64,000 nt of DNA, from contig NZ_NTUP01000004.1 of assembly GCF_002561455.1 (NCBI RefSeq), positions 1 through 64,000 of the forward strand. Direction: 5' to 3'. Under the pieces are notes generated by a model, which was not told the origin of the DNA, made no database searches, and saw only the letters and a program-made list of their open reading frames with translations. This document shows, piece by piece, positions 52,517 to 62,982 of this stretch. Position numbers and translations under genes: made by a program. How positions within the stretch are numbered: position 1 is the first letter of the stretch; every line of letters starts with the position of its first letter. Source of the stretch: Bacillus sp. AFS015802 (lineage in GTDB: Bacteria > Bacillota > Bacilli > Bacillales > Bacillaceae_B).

Positions 52517-55480
52517 TCAGTTCTGCGCTGGTGGTGGATCCGGTTCTGTAGGTGGTTCGGTTCCACCGACACCTCCCCCGTCTCCGCCTCCAGTGCCGCC
52601 GCCATCATCCTCTGGCGGCGGTGGCTCCGGTTTGTCCGGTTTATCCGGTTTTGGCGGAGGATCGGCCGGTTTGTCACCTGGCGGTTTCGGATCCGTAGCC
52701 GGTTTTTCAGCTTTAGGCTCAGCAGGTTTCGGTTCCGGCTTTCCGATTTGCACAGTGTTGGAACGGGCAGATTCTTTGCCGGCAACATCGACGGCAACCA
52801 CATAGAAATCACCGTTTCCAACGGATACTGCTAAACTTGACCCGGACTTGACGCTTCCGACCTTGCCGCCTGACGTGCTGTATACGCGGTATCCGACTAC
52901 GTCGCCGCTTGCTGAAGGGGTCCAGGTAATGGTGTTCCCGCTTCCGCTCGCATTGACGGTTCCAGGAGCTGCTCCGTCATCGGAAATCTTGTTTTCCGCG
53001 ATGAGGACATTCTTGAAACGTTCGTCACCATCCGGAATGAGCTTATCCGGATTTCCAGGTACAGCCCCGAAGATATTTTTCACAAAGTCAGGGTTCAAGA
53101 TGACACCCGGCTGTGAAAATTCTGCCGGTGTATTCGGTAATGCGAGGTATTTCTTTCCGTTTACCATCACGTATCGGCTCATGAGTAAGCTGTCATCCGT
53201 TTTGGTTGGTACGTATTTGGCATTGAATAAGTCACTTTTTACAAGTCCCGCCTGGCTGCATGCCTCAGATGGAAGCAGTCCGGAGATGGAACAGAAAGAT
53301 CTTCTGACAATCCCTTCCGGCTGTTGGAACGATGCATCAGGGTCGATCAGCTCGGGAGCCAGATCTCTGACATCATTCAACAGATAAGACCATAAGCGGA
53401 TGTTACGCAATCCGTAATGTCCGTACCGGGCACGGGATCCGGCAGTGTTCAGTGACGAAGGTGTGTCATAGCCGAACCAGGTCCCAAAGGTGATACTTGG
53501 ATTCGTTGCCACAAACCAATGATCTTTATAGTCCTGACTCGTCCCGGATTTACCGGCCCAGTCCGAATTAAAGTTCAAGAAGGTTTTCGCATAACGCCCG
53601 GTACCAAGGGAATGATCCAGTGTATCTCTCATCATATCAATTGTTAAATAAGCTGTTTGCGGACTGAACACATCCACAGGTTCTGATTTATGTTCATAAA
53701 CGACCGTGCCATCTTTGTCCACGATCTTATCGATCATGTAGGCATCTATGAATTTCCCGCCGTTGGCGAAGGTCGTATAGGCATTCACATTTTCCTCGAC
53801 GGTCACACCCTCGGTGGTTGCTCCAAGTGTTAACGACAGGTTATTGTCATATCTGCTGGATAGGGAGTTAAAGCCCATTTTCAGCAGGAACTCTTTAAAT
53901 GGATTCCGGTTATAAATATTCGCATACGTTCTGACAGCAGGGAGATTCAAAGACTCTGCAAGGGCAAATCTTGCAGGATATAACCCACGCTCTCTAAGCG
54001 AATAGTTTTCCGGGGTCCAGCCATTGATATCCACGGCAACATCAGGAATCGGTGATCCCGGTGAAATGTATCCGTATTCCAGGGCTGGTGCGTAGGCGAG
54101 CAATGGCTTCATCGTAGATCCGTTTGATCTGTGTGACTGAGTGGCATGGTTGATTTGTTCCAATTTGAAATCACGTCCGCCGATGAAGCTGATGATCCGT
54201 CCCGATTTATTCTCGATCATGACGGCACCGACCTGAACCGGTTGTTCTACTTCAACTTCTTTCCCAGTATCAGGGTCCGTTACCGTGACGGTCTTGGTAG
54301 GACCGTACATATCATATGCATCTTTTGTTTTCTGCATTTGATCATAGATCTTCTTGTTGATGGTCGAATGAATTTGATACCCGCTTTGACGGACATTGCG
54401 GTCAGCAAGCGTCTGGTACTTATCTTCAAGTTCGTCATTATTTTTCAGATCCTGTTCAGAATATCCATCTTTCTTGGCAAGCACATTTTTCATGATTTCC
54501 ACTGCCCGGCTTTCAAGTTCGGCAGTGAGCCATGGATATTGTTCTCTAGGTGATGGCTTAGGTTTAACGAAGTCCTTCGTGATGTCATAGGCAACGGCAT
54601 CGTCATATTGCTTTTTCGTGATGTAGCCTTCCCGGTGCATCCGGTAGAGGACCGTGTTTTTCCGGCTCATCCCGGCTTCAAGATTCTCTTTGATTTCCCC
54701 ATTATTCTTGAATGGCGTGTAAGAGAAGGGAGCCTGTGGAAGTCCGGCGATGAAGGCTGACTGAGGCAGGGACAGATCCTTTGCATCCACTCCGAAGATC
54801 CCTTTGGCAGCCGATTGGACGCCCGCGATGTTTTGACCGGAAGAGTTCCGTCCAAGAGTCGCTACATTCAGATAGGCTTCCAGTATTTCATCTTTTTCAA
54901 AAAATCTTTCCAGGCGAAGAGCGAGAAGGATTTCTTTCGCTTTTCTTTCAAAAGACACTTCATTGGTGAGGATCTGGTTTTTGATCAGCTGCTGAGTAAG
55001 TGTACTTCCGCCCGATTGAGTGGATGAATTCGTGAATTCCTGGAGTACGGCACGCATGATCGCTTTTGGCACGACACCGTTATGATCCTTGAAATATTCA
55101 TCTTCCGTGGCAATGACGGCATTTTGCAAATCTACCGAGATATCTTCAAGCTTTACTTCTTCCCGTTCCAGGTCTGTCCGGAGTTTCCCGAGATAGACGT
55201 CATCCGAGAAGTAAAGACGTGAGGTTTCTTCATAGTTGTAGATGTCCTTTTTCATTTGGTCATAAGGACGGATCGGTTCTTCCTTGACGAGTGAAGCGAA
55301 ATAACCCGCTCCGACTCCTCCTGCAAAGGCAAATCCCAGTACGAAAATCACGACCAGGATCAATGACAGGTTCCAGAATACTCCGTATGTAATTCTTGCT
55401 CGTTTTTGAACTCTGGTATTTGAAAAGAACCTGATTGCAGGGTCTATTTTTTCGAGAAATTTGTTCCATTTTTCCTTCAT
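52517..55480 (-). CDS. Class A penicillin-binding protein (PBP1A family) with fibronectin III domain and Gly/Pro-rich tail
   Basis: This 987-residue bifunctional cell-wall synthase has a short cytoplasmic region, one membrane helix (residues 34-60, LSLILVVIFVLGFAFAGGVGAG, in part), and a GT51 transglycosylase domain (IATEDEYFKDHNGV, GGSTLTQQLIKNQ, RKAKEILLALRLE, GLPQAPFSYTPF). The transpeptidase domain follows: SNGSTMKPLLAY with Ser nucleophile and Lys, SLN (AESLNLPAVR), KSGTSQDYKD. After about residue 830 comes a fibronectin type III-like unit, then a Pro/Lys/Glu stretch and a GGG/DDGGGTGGG tail. ATG 55480 lies behind GGGGGGAATGATAT. It acts at the outer face of the membrane. Confidence 0.93.
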   Translation of the reverse strand: MKEKWNKFLEKIDPAIRFFSNTRVQKRARITYGVFWNLSLILVVIFVLGFAFAGGVGAGYFASLVKEEPIRPYDQMKKDIYNYEETSRLYFSDDVYLGKLRTDLEREEVKLEDISVDLQNAVIATEDEYFKDHNGVVPKAIMRAVLQEFTNSSTQSGGSTLTQQLIKNQILTNEVSFERKAKEILLALRLERFFEKDEILEAYLNVATLGRNSSGQNIAGVQSAAKGIFGVDAKDLSLPQSAFIAGLPQAPFSYTPFKNNGEIKENLEAGMSRKNTVLYRMHREGYITKKQYDDAVAYDITKDFVKPKPSPREQYPWLTAELESRAVEIMKNVLAKKDGYSEQDLKNNDELEDKYQTLADRNVRQSGYQIHSTINKKIYDQMQKTKDAYDMYGPTKTVTVTDPDTGKEVEVEQPVQVGAVMIENKSGRIISFIGGRDFKLEQINHATQSHRSNGSTMKPLLAYAPALEYGYISPGSPIPDVAVDINGWTPENYSLRERGLYPARFALAESLNLPAVRTYANIYNRNPFKEFLLKMGFNSLSSRYDNNLSLTLGATTEGVTVEENVNAYTTFANGGKFIDAYMIDKIVDKDGTVVYEHKSEPVDVFSPQTAYLTIDMMRDTLDHSLGTGRYAKTFLNFNSDWAGKSGTSQDYKDHWFVATNPSITFGTWFGYDTPSSLNTAGSRARYGHYGLRNIRLWSYLLNDVRDLAPELIDPDASFQQPEGIVRRSFCSISGLLPSEACSQAGLVKSDLFNAKYVPTKTDDSLLMSRYVMVNGKKYLALPNTPAEFSQPGVILNPDFVKNIFGAVPGNPDKLIPDGDERFKNVLIAENKISDDGAAPGTVNASGSGNTITWTPSASGDVVGYRVYSTSGGKVGSVKSGSSLAVSVGNGDFYVVAVDVAGKESARSNTVQIGKPEPKPAEPKAEKPATDPKPPGDKPADPPPKPDKPDKPEPPPPEDDGGGTGGGDGGGVGGTEPPTEPDPPPAQN

Positions 55481-55573
55481 ATATCATTCCCCCCAGAACA
55501 TTCCCATTATAGCATAATTCCAGGAAGGCTGTCGTAAAAAGTCAAATAAAATGGTCTTTTATCATGCGTTTAG

Positions 55574-55602
55574 TTGACTATTATTTTGGAATATGGTAAA
55601 AA
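55574..55602 (+). promoter_or_regulatory. Probable SigA promoter of tyrS
   Basis: TTGACT (55574-55579), 17 bases, TAAAAA (55597-55602). It precedes the T-box leader, with a start near 55609. Confidence 0.6.
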
Positions 55603-55608
55603 CCTAAT

Positions 55609-57183
<1,575 letters not shown>

Positions 57184-57200
57184 TAGGATATAGAATCTAT

Positions 57201-57248
57201 CAGCACGGTATCCGTTTCTCTCATTAGGAGCGGGTACCGTGCTTTTTA
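57201..57248 (+). terminator. Intrinsic terminator after tyrS
   Basis: AGCACGGTATCC pairs with GGGTACCGTGCT and is followed by TTTTATT. Confidence 0.85.
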
Positions 57249-57275
57249 TTATGGGAATTTCAGTATTTTAAGCAC

Positions 57276-57308
57276 AAAAAAACACTGCCCACAAAATGGA
57301 CAGTGTCT
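57276..57308 (-). terminator. Intrinsic terminator of rpsD
   Basis: On the minus strand ACACTGTCC pairs with GGGCAGTGT and is followed by TTTTTT. Confidence 0.85.
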
Positions 57309-57320
57309 CTTTCACAAAGA

Positions 57321-57923
57321 TTAACGAGAGTAGAACTCAACGATAAGAGCTTCGTTAATTTCAGCTGGTAATTCAGAACGTTCAGGAACGCGTGTGAATG
57401 TACCTTCTAATTTGTCAGCATCGAAAGTTAGGAATTCAGGAACAAAGCTGTTCACTTCCATCGCTTCTTTGATGATGTCAAGGTTACGTGATTTTTCACG
57501 AACTGAGATTGTTTGACCAGGAAGAACGCGGAATGAAGGGATGTCTACGCGAGATCCGTTCACTGTAACGTGACCGTGGTTAACAAGTTGACGTGCTTGA
57601 CGGCGAGTACGAGCAAGACCTAAACGATAAACAACGTTATCCAGGCGGCACTCAAGTAGCGCCATGAAGTTTTCACCGTGTTTACCTTGTAATTTGCCAG
57701 CTTGGTCAAATAGGTTACGGAATTGACGCTCAGTTACTCCGTACATGTGACGAAGTTTTTGCTTCTCTTGAAGTTGTAAACCGTACTCAGAGATTTTTTT
57801 ACGTTGGTTAGGACCGTGTTGTCCTGGAGCGTAAGGACGCTTTTCTAATTCTTTACCCGTACCGCTTAGAGAGATTCCAAGACGACGGGATAATTTCCAG
57901 CTTGGGCCAGTATATCGAGCCAT
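57321..57923 (-). CDS. rpsD: 30S ribosomal protein S4
   Basis: This 200-residue S4 protein binds 16S rRNA early in 30S assembly. The start [16 protein letters not shown] and the S4 RNA-binding domain ([32 protein letters not shown], in part) are typical. ATG 57923 has AAAGGAGGAGTC upstream; the frame remains open to 57995 but that is leader RNA. The gene stands alone, as in B. subtilis, and is preceded by a long leader used for self-control. Confidence 0.98.
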   Translation of the reverse strand: MARYTGPSWKLSRRLGISLSGTGKELEKRPYAPGQHGPNQRKKISEYGLQLQEKQKLRHMYGVTERQFRNLFDQAGKLQGKHGENFMALLECRLDNVVYRLGLARTRRQARQLVNHGHVTVNGSRVDIPSFRVLPGQTISVREKSRNLDIIKEAMEVNSFVPEFLTFDADKLEGTFTRVPERSELPAEINEALIVEFYSR

Positions 57924-58110
57924 GAATGACTCCTCCTTTATTGTTTTTATTTTGTTGTAAAATAAAAACACCTGTGAATAAACAATTATGTGCATTTTGT
58001 TTTCATGTACCTTCGCCCTAGCAGCAGAGGGTTACAAGATACACCTCAAATATGTAGAGGAACAAAATACGAACATAAAGGACTTCACTGAAGCTGCATT
58101 ATTTTACACA
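57924..58110 (-). ncRNA. rpsD leader (S4-binding autoregulatory type)
   Basis: About 187 bases separate the predicted transcription start and the rpsD ATG, similar to the B. subtilis rpsD leader to which S4 binds to repress its own translation. The leader holds structured segments near 58020-58070 (CTCTGCTGCTAGGG and CCTCTACATATTTGAGG on the minus strand). It also has an 11-base A/U hairpin at 57943-57969 just before the ribosome binding site. Direct match to the family model was not computed. Confidence 0.6.
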
Positions 58111-58116
58111 AAGAAT

Positions 58117-58145
58117 ATTATATGACGTGCGAGAATAGAAGTCAA
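58117..58145 (-). promoter_or_regulatory. SigA promoter of rpsD
   Basis: On the minus strand TTGACT (58145-58140), 17 bases, TATAAT (58122-58117); near consensus, as expected for a ribosomal protein gene. Confidence 0.85.
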
Positions 58146-58217
58146 GGAAGTATTTTAAGATTCCTCAAAAGAACAATCATGATTACCCAAACAAAATAGT
58201 CCATAAGTCATTTGATG

Positions 58218-58226
58218 TGATATAAT
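58218..58226 (+). promoter_or_regulatory. Extended -10 promoter for the membrane protein/GGDEF pair
   Basis: TGATATAAT carries the TGn extension; no good -35 box is seen. The predicted start near 58233 lies 28 bases before the TTG start codon. Confidence 0.5.
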
Positions 58227-58260
58227 GAAGTAGAAAATTATGTTAATTAGGTGAGCAGAT

Positions 58261-58869
58261 TTGCAAGAATCAAAGAGAGAGAAATTTCTTCGATATATAT
58301 TGATTGGTCTGTGTCTGCTGGTCGTTTTGGGAGGATTCCTGTATACCTCCACCTCATCGGAAGTAGTCGATGAGACGGACCCATCCGTCCATGCTCAGGT
58401 GTTGGCTGGGGGAGACGAACGTCATAACCCGGTCATCGCAGTGGCTAAGATAGTAGAAAAACAGCCGGTCCTTGTCATATATGAAATCCAACGGGAAAAC
58501 CAATATTACTTTAAGGTATTACATAGTGTGTCGTTGCATCATCCAGCGAAAAAACTTGGGATCACCAAGGAAATAAACGGGGTTTGGGCCCAATTGGAAA
58601 AGAAGAAGTGGGTATTATTTTCGGATTCTTTAGAGGTGCTAGAGGAGAGGAAGAGTGCTCCTTCTTCTATTATAACAAGCGGTCATCCCTTTCAGATTCA
58701 GGAAAAGACCCGATTCATCAGCATTCCCAAGGGGGATGAAGAGGATCCGGTCCTGCTGGATCTTTCAGACAGAAACGGGAAACCGGAAGAAATTCATTCT
58801 TTATCCGAAGACGATTCATTATGGCTGGTTGTCTTCGGGAAGGAATTGGTACTGGCCAGGAGTCAATGA
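58261..58869 (+). CDS. Single-pass membrane protein of unknown function upstream of the GGDEF gene
   Basis: This 202-residue protein starts at TTG 58261 behind TTAGGTGAGCAG. One N-terminal helix (residues 12-30, ILIGLCLLVVLGGFLYT) is followed by an extracellular beta-rich domain with repeated short strands (VLVIYEIQRENQYYFKVLHSV, WVLFSDSLEVLEE, FISIPKGDEEDPVLLDLSD; each seen in part). No cysteines or catalytic motif stand out. The gene ends about 40 bases before the GGDEF gene and is probably co-transcribed with it. I do not recognise a family. Confidence 0.65.
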   Translation: MQESKREKFLRYILIGLCLLVVLGGFLYTSTSSEVVDETDPSVHAQVLAGGDERHNPVIAVAKIVEKQPVLVIYEIQRENQYYFKVLHSVSLHHPAKKLGITKEINGVWAQLEKKKWVLFSDSLEVLEERKSAPSSIITSGHPFQIQEKTRFISIPKGDEEDPVLLDLSDRNGKPEEIHSLSEDDSLWLVVFGKELVLARSQ

Positions 58870-58910
58870 TGTAAATAGTGTCACAAACCTTTCAGGTGTG
58901 GGTGAGAAAA

Positions 58911-60728
58911 ATGTACGTAATTCAATATGTATTGCATGAATACAAATCAAAGCTATTCGATTTAATCTATGAAGAAATGTCAGCGGAGGCAGATCCTTCT
59001 GTTCAATTGCAAAAGTGGCTGACGGTTGTGAAAGATTGCCTGGGGGTCGAGCAGGCATTTTTATATTTTTATAATGATACAGCGTATGATCTTTATCCTC
59101 CCCATCAGAATGTGGATGCTCCCCTCATACTGGCTGAAGCCAAGGAGGAGTATATCCTCCGTCCCATCTTGATTGAAAAGGAAGAACGCTCATCTGTTAA
59201 GTTTCACTTCACGAAGGAGGATGGAAGTCCTTTGGCAATCCTTTTAGTGAAGAAAGAGGACGATCATGGATGGGCAGATGAAAGCTGGCTGCATTCCTTT
59301 TGGAAGGCGAGCAATCAGTTTTTACAGCATACAGGCGGCATTCAGACCGTCCTCGAAGACGAAAGAAGATACAGGGAATTATTCAAAGTGACAGAGATCT
59401 TCCATTCGACGAGGGACGTTCATACGCTACTCGTCCAGATCATCGAGACGCTGAAGCAGGTATTCCCGGTCGATGAATTCCATTTGCTGTTGTCACATGA
59501 CCGGCATGAATTCGGTGAACTCCCCATAAAGAACTTCGACTTCGACCGTGCCAACGAATCCGCCATGCAGGCCTTTGTAAATGGAAGCATTGAATCAGGG
59601 GAAGAGGATGTCCTGTATGCCCCGCTAAAAGGGAAACAGGGGATCTATGGGGTCCTCGAGGTGAAGTCCATGTCCCATGCCACCTTTACGGATCAGAAGA
59701 TCGAGTTCATCCGCCTGCTTGCCTATACGGCGGGGAGTGCCCTGGAGAACGCCAAGCTTTATGAGCAGTCGAAAAGGCTCATCACCGATCTTCAGCTCAT
59801 CAATGAAACATCCCATCAATTGAACTTGAATTTACGATTGACCGAAACCGTCCTTTTCTTGAAAAAACAAATCAAGCGGTCTTTCCAAGCATCCGCCATC
59901 GGATTCGTGCTCCTTCAAAAAGGGGAATACATCATTTTGGAAGAAAGCTCCCCAGTCTTTTTTGAAGAAACAGGCAGGAATTATATTTCATACGTCAAGA
60001 CGCGCATCGAAAAGGAAAGGGATGCGATCTTTTTAGGGGATGTCAGCGATCGATTTGAAAAAGCAGCGGCCTTTCCTTCGATCATGGCCGCTCCCATGAT
60101 TCAAAATGAAGTCCTGATTGGATTCTGTGTCGTGCTGCATAAGGAACCGTATATGTTCTCATTTGATATGTACAAGCTCCTGCAGTCGTTCATCCATCAT
60201 TCCACCCTTGCCATCACCAATGCGACCCTTCGTGAAAAGCTCGAGCATATGGTCATCACCGATCACATGACCAAGCTGTTTGCACGGAATTATCTCGATG
60301 ATGAAATGGAATCCTCCATGAATAAGGATGAACTGGGGACCCTGCTCCTGATCGATATCGACGACTTCAAATCCATCAACGACAACTACGGTCATCAAAT
60401 CGGGGATGAGGTCATCATAGAAGTGTCGAATCTCATCAAGGGAATCGTCAGCCACCATGGATTCGTTGCCAGATGGGGAGGAGAAGAGTTAGCCGTCTAC
60501 CTGCCATCCCTCGGTCGTGAAAAAGGCTTGGAAATCGCGGAACGCATCATAAAAGACGTCCCATTGAAGACCAACCCTTCCGTCACACTCTCATGCGGAT
60601 TATCCATATGGACAGCAAGTGATGACACATGTCCCAAGTCAGTGAAAGAATTAGTCAAAAAAGCAGACGAAGCACTCTATCTTGCCAAGAATAATGGAAA
60701 GAACCAGGTTGTGAAAGACTGTGATTGA
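58911..60728 (+). CDS. ytrP: GAF and GGDEF domain protein YtrP
   Basis: This 605-residue cytoplasmic signalling protein starts at ATG 58911, with GGGTGAG just upstream; GTG 58878 is alternative. Two or three GAF-like domains (residues 1-150, 165-310 and 315-440) precede a GGDEF domain with DHMTKLFARNYLDDE, DIDDFKSINDNYGHQIGDE and the active-site GGEEL (RWGGEEL). The motif is of the catalytically competent type, so c-di-GMP synthesis is possible. YtrP of B. subtilis has similar architecture. No I-site RxxD is evident before the GGEEL motif. Confidence 0.88.
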   Translation: MYVIQYVLHEYKSKLFDLIYEEMSAEADPSVQLQKWLTVVKDCLGVEQAFLYFYNDTAYDLYPPHQNVDAPLILAEAKEEYILRPILIEKEERSSVKFHFTKEDGSPLAILLVKKEDDHGWADESWLHSFWKASNQFLQHTGGIQTVLEDERRYRELFKVTEIFHSTRDVHTLLVQIIETLKQVFPVDEFHLLLSHDRHEFGELPIKNFDFDRANESAMQAFVNGSIESGEEDVLYAPLKGKQGIYGVLEVKSMSHATFTDQKIEFIRLLAYTAGSALENAKLYEQSKRLITDLQLINETSHQLNLNLRLTETVLFLKKQIKRSFQASAIGFVLLQKGEYIILEESSPVFFEETGRNYISYVKTRIEKERDAIFLGDVSDRFEKAAAFPSIMAAPMIQNEVLIGFCVVLHKEPYMFSFDMYKLLQSFIHHSTLAITNATLREKLEHMVITDHMTKLFARNYLDDEMESSMNKDELGTLLLIDIDDFKSINDNYGHQIGDEVIIEVSNLIKGIVSHHGFVARWGGEELAVYLPSLGREKGLEIAERIIKDVPLKTNPSVTLSCGLSIWTASDDTCPKSVKELVKKADEALYLAKNNGKNQVVKDCD

Positions 60729-60748
60729 GCTAGTAAAAAATAAGATCG

Positions 60749-60789
60749 GAACAGGAATGAGCCATCCTTGGTTCTTCCTGTTTTTTGTT
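60749..60789 (+). terminator. Intrinsic terminator after ytrP
   Basis: GGAACAGGAA pairs with TTCCTG/TT and is followed by TTTTTTG; the stem has an internal mismatch region. Confidence 0.65.
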
Positions 60790-60907
60790 TTAGAATCCGT
60801 GCATTTCCTTTACCGCTTTAGTGTAAACGCTTTCTTTTTCACCTCGATTATCATATTCTAGAATAGTAGTTACTTAGAATTAAAGGGAATACTGGGAGGA
60901 ATACTGT

Positions 60908-62089
60908 ATGAAAGATGAGAAACGTTTTGAAACAAGGGTGATTCACGAGGGGTATCAATCGTCTCAGCATTTTGATAGTTTAGCGCCCCCTTTATACCAA
61001 ACCTCTACTTATACCTTTGCAAATGCGAAACAAGGGGAAAATCGATTTGCAGGTGAAGAAGAAGGATATATATATTCAAGACTGGGAAATCCGACAGTAT
61101 CCATATTGGAAGAACGGATGGCTTCATTGGAAGGCGGGGAAGCGGCCCTTGCCTTCGGTTCCGGGATGGCGGCTGTCAGCGCGGTCCTGTTCTCACTGAC
61201 GAAATCCGGGGATCATATCCTGTGCTCTCAAGGGGTATACGGGTGTACGTTCGGTCTCCTTGAGCTGCTTCAAGAGAAATTTGCCATCGGACATGACTTT
61301 TCATCTATGAATTCAGAAGAAGAGATCCGTGGTAAGATTTTGGAAAATACAAGCTGCATTTATGTGGAAACCCCGATCAATCCTACCATGCAGCTCATAG
61401 ACCTGGAGCTCGTTGTGAAGGTTGCGAAGGAAAAGGGGATCCCTGTCGTAGTGGATAACACCTTCTGTTCTCCATATCTTCAACGTCCGTTGGAACTTGG
61501 ATGCGACATTGTCATCCACAGCGCAACGAAATACATCGGCGGGCACGGAGATGTCGTTGCCGGCCTCGTCGTCGGTACACAGGAGAAAATGGCCGAAATC
61601 AGGATGACGACACAAAAGGATATCGGCGGCATCATTTCTCCATTCGATGCGTGGTTATTACTGAGGGGGTTAAAGACACTGGCTGTGCGAATGGACCGTC
61701 ACTGTGACAGTGCTGAAAAGATTGCCGATCTATTAGCCGGGCATCCCGCCGTAGAAACGGTCATATACCCTGGACATGAGAATCACCCTCAGCACGGGGT
61801 CATGAAGAAACAAATGAAAAAACCGGGCGGAATGATTTCCTTTACCCTGAAAGGCTCAAAGGAAGAAGCGCAGAAGTTCATGGATGATCTTGACATGATC
61901 AAGATCGCTGTCAGTCTTGGCGATGCTGAAACATTGATCCAGCATCCTGCTACCATGACTCATGCCGTCGTGCCTGAAGAGTCGAGAAAGAGCATGGGAA
62001 TCAATGATTCACTTCTACGGCTCTCTGTGGGACTAGAAGCCCCGGAAGACATTTGGAGTGATCTATCGCAGGCACTGGATAGAGCATAA
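60908..62089 (+). CDS. Methionine gamma-lyase
   Basis: This 393-residue PLP enzyme of the Cys/Met metabolism family degrades methionine to methanethiol, 2-oxobutyrate and ammonia. PLP-binding SATKYIGGHGD carries the Schiff-base Lys. The segment VYGCTFGLL contains the Tyr and Cys (Tyr-Gly-Cys) characteristic of methionine gamma-lyases rather than cystathionine enzymes, which lack the Cys. ATG 60908 follows GGGAGGAATACTGT. O-acetylhomoserine sulfhydrylase is the main alternative but fits the Cys position less well. No S-box or T-box was seen upstream. Confidence 0.85.
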   Translation: MKDEKRFETRVIHEGYQSSQHFDSLAPPLYQTSTYTFANAKQGENRFAGEEEGYIYSRLGNPTVSILEERMASLEGGEAALAFGSGMAAVSAVLFSLTKSGDHILCSQGVYGCTFGLLELLQEKFAIGHDFSSMNSEEEIRGKILENTSCIYVETPINPTMQLIDLELVVKVAKEKGIPVVVDNTFCSPYLQRPLELGCDIVIHSATKYIGGHGDVVAGLVVGTQEKMAEIRMTTQKDIGGIISPFDAWLLLRGLKTLAVRMDRHCDSAEKIADLLAGHPAVETVIYPGHENHPQHGVMKKQMKKPGGMISFTLKGSKEEAQKFMDDLDMIKIAVSLGDAETLIQHPATMTHAVVPEESRKSMGINDSLLRLSVGLEAPEDIWSDLSQALDRA

Positions 62090-62131
62090 AAAAACAGGAA
62101 GGGACCGGAATGCCGGTTCCTTCCTGTTTTT
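62090..62131. terminator. Strong bidirectional terminator between the methionine gamma-lyase and PAP2 genes
   Basis: AAAACAGGAAGG/ACCGG pairs with CCGGT/CCTTCCTGTTTT around a short loop; A and T runs flank it. Confidence 0.9.
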
Positions 62132-62145
62132 ATGCAGGGAATGTA

Positions 62146-62787
62146 TCAGTCTTTCATATAAGCCTGGGTTGATTTTTCCGTACCAACACCGTACAGCTCA
62201 AAGATGATGCCATAAATGAACGCCGTCAAAAAGATCGAGCTGATCATATCGAGAATGAAATGTTGCTTTACAAATAGGGTCGATACGATGATCAATGATC
62301 CCATGATCGGGACAAAGACAGAGTGGAACGAGTGTTTATTTTTTATATTGAAATTGCCGAGAATAATGGCGAAAGTCGTTAAGACGTGAATGCTCGGGAA
62401 AGCATTATACGGCTGGTCGTGATTATAGATCATCCGGACAAGGTCCACAAACAGGCCGTCCCCTGCAACATCCGGGCGTGGTACCGTGGTCTGGAAATAA
62501 AAGTAGATAACGAAACAAATCAACTCACCGATGACGATGATACTAAGGGTTTTAAGAAAGGTAGAGACGTCTTTATACCAAAAATAAAAAAGGTATCCCA
62601 GGATAAAGGCGTACCATAAAATATAAGGCACAATGAACACCGGCACGAATGGGATCCACCCATCGATGGTTGTAGAGAGGATCACGGCTTCACGGGTATC
62701 CGTATTCAATAGTGTATATAAAAAACCTAACGCCGGCATCACCAGCAAACATAATAAATAGGGTAAGTCTTTTTTCTTTGCTCTCAT
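62146..62787 (-). CDS. PAP2-family membrane phosphatase
   Basis: This 213-residue integral membrane protein has about six helices. The PAP2 active-site motifs are partly visible: PYNAFPSIHVLTTFAI (the PSxH segment) and VKQHFILDMISS (the second His/Asp segment). The first motif (KxxxxxxRP) appears reduced to TTVPRPDV. It resembles the inositol-phosphorylceramide-synthase-like PAP2 proteins of Bacillus. It may dephosphorylate an isoprenyl or phosphatidic lipid; the substrate is unknown. ATG 62787 lies behind GAAGAGGTGAAAT. Confidence 0.85.
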   Translation of the reverse strand: MRAKKKDLPYLLCLLVMPALGFLYTLLNTDTREAVILSTTIDGWIPFVPVFIVPYILWYAFILGYLFYFWYKDVSTFLKTLSIIVIGELICFVIYFYFQTTVPRPDVAGDGLFVDLVRMIYNHDQPYNAFPSIHVLTTFAIILGNFNIKNKHSFHSVFVPIMGSLIIVSTLFVKQHFILDMISSIFLTAFIYGIIFELYGVGTEKSTQAYMKD

Positions 62788-62931
62788 ATTTCACCTCTTC
62801 TTACCTGTAGTTCATTCTGGATATTGTATGGGATATTACTGTGTTACGTTCACGTGTTTGTTACTCTTTTCCCTTTAAAGCGGGCAGGGAAACGTGAACT
62901 TTTTAACAAGTTACCGAATTTCTTCCATCGC

Positions 62932-62971
62932 AAAAAAACCTGCCGGAATAGTCACTTCGCCGGCAGGTTTT
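62932..62971 (-). terminator. Intrinsic terminator of the fRMsr gene
   Basis: On the minus strand AAAACCTGCCGG pairs with CCGGCAGGTTTT and is followed by TTTG. Confidence 0.85.
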
Positions 62972-62982
62972 GTGATTTGAGT

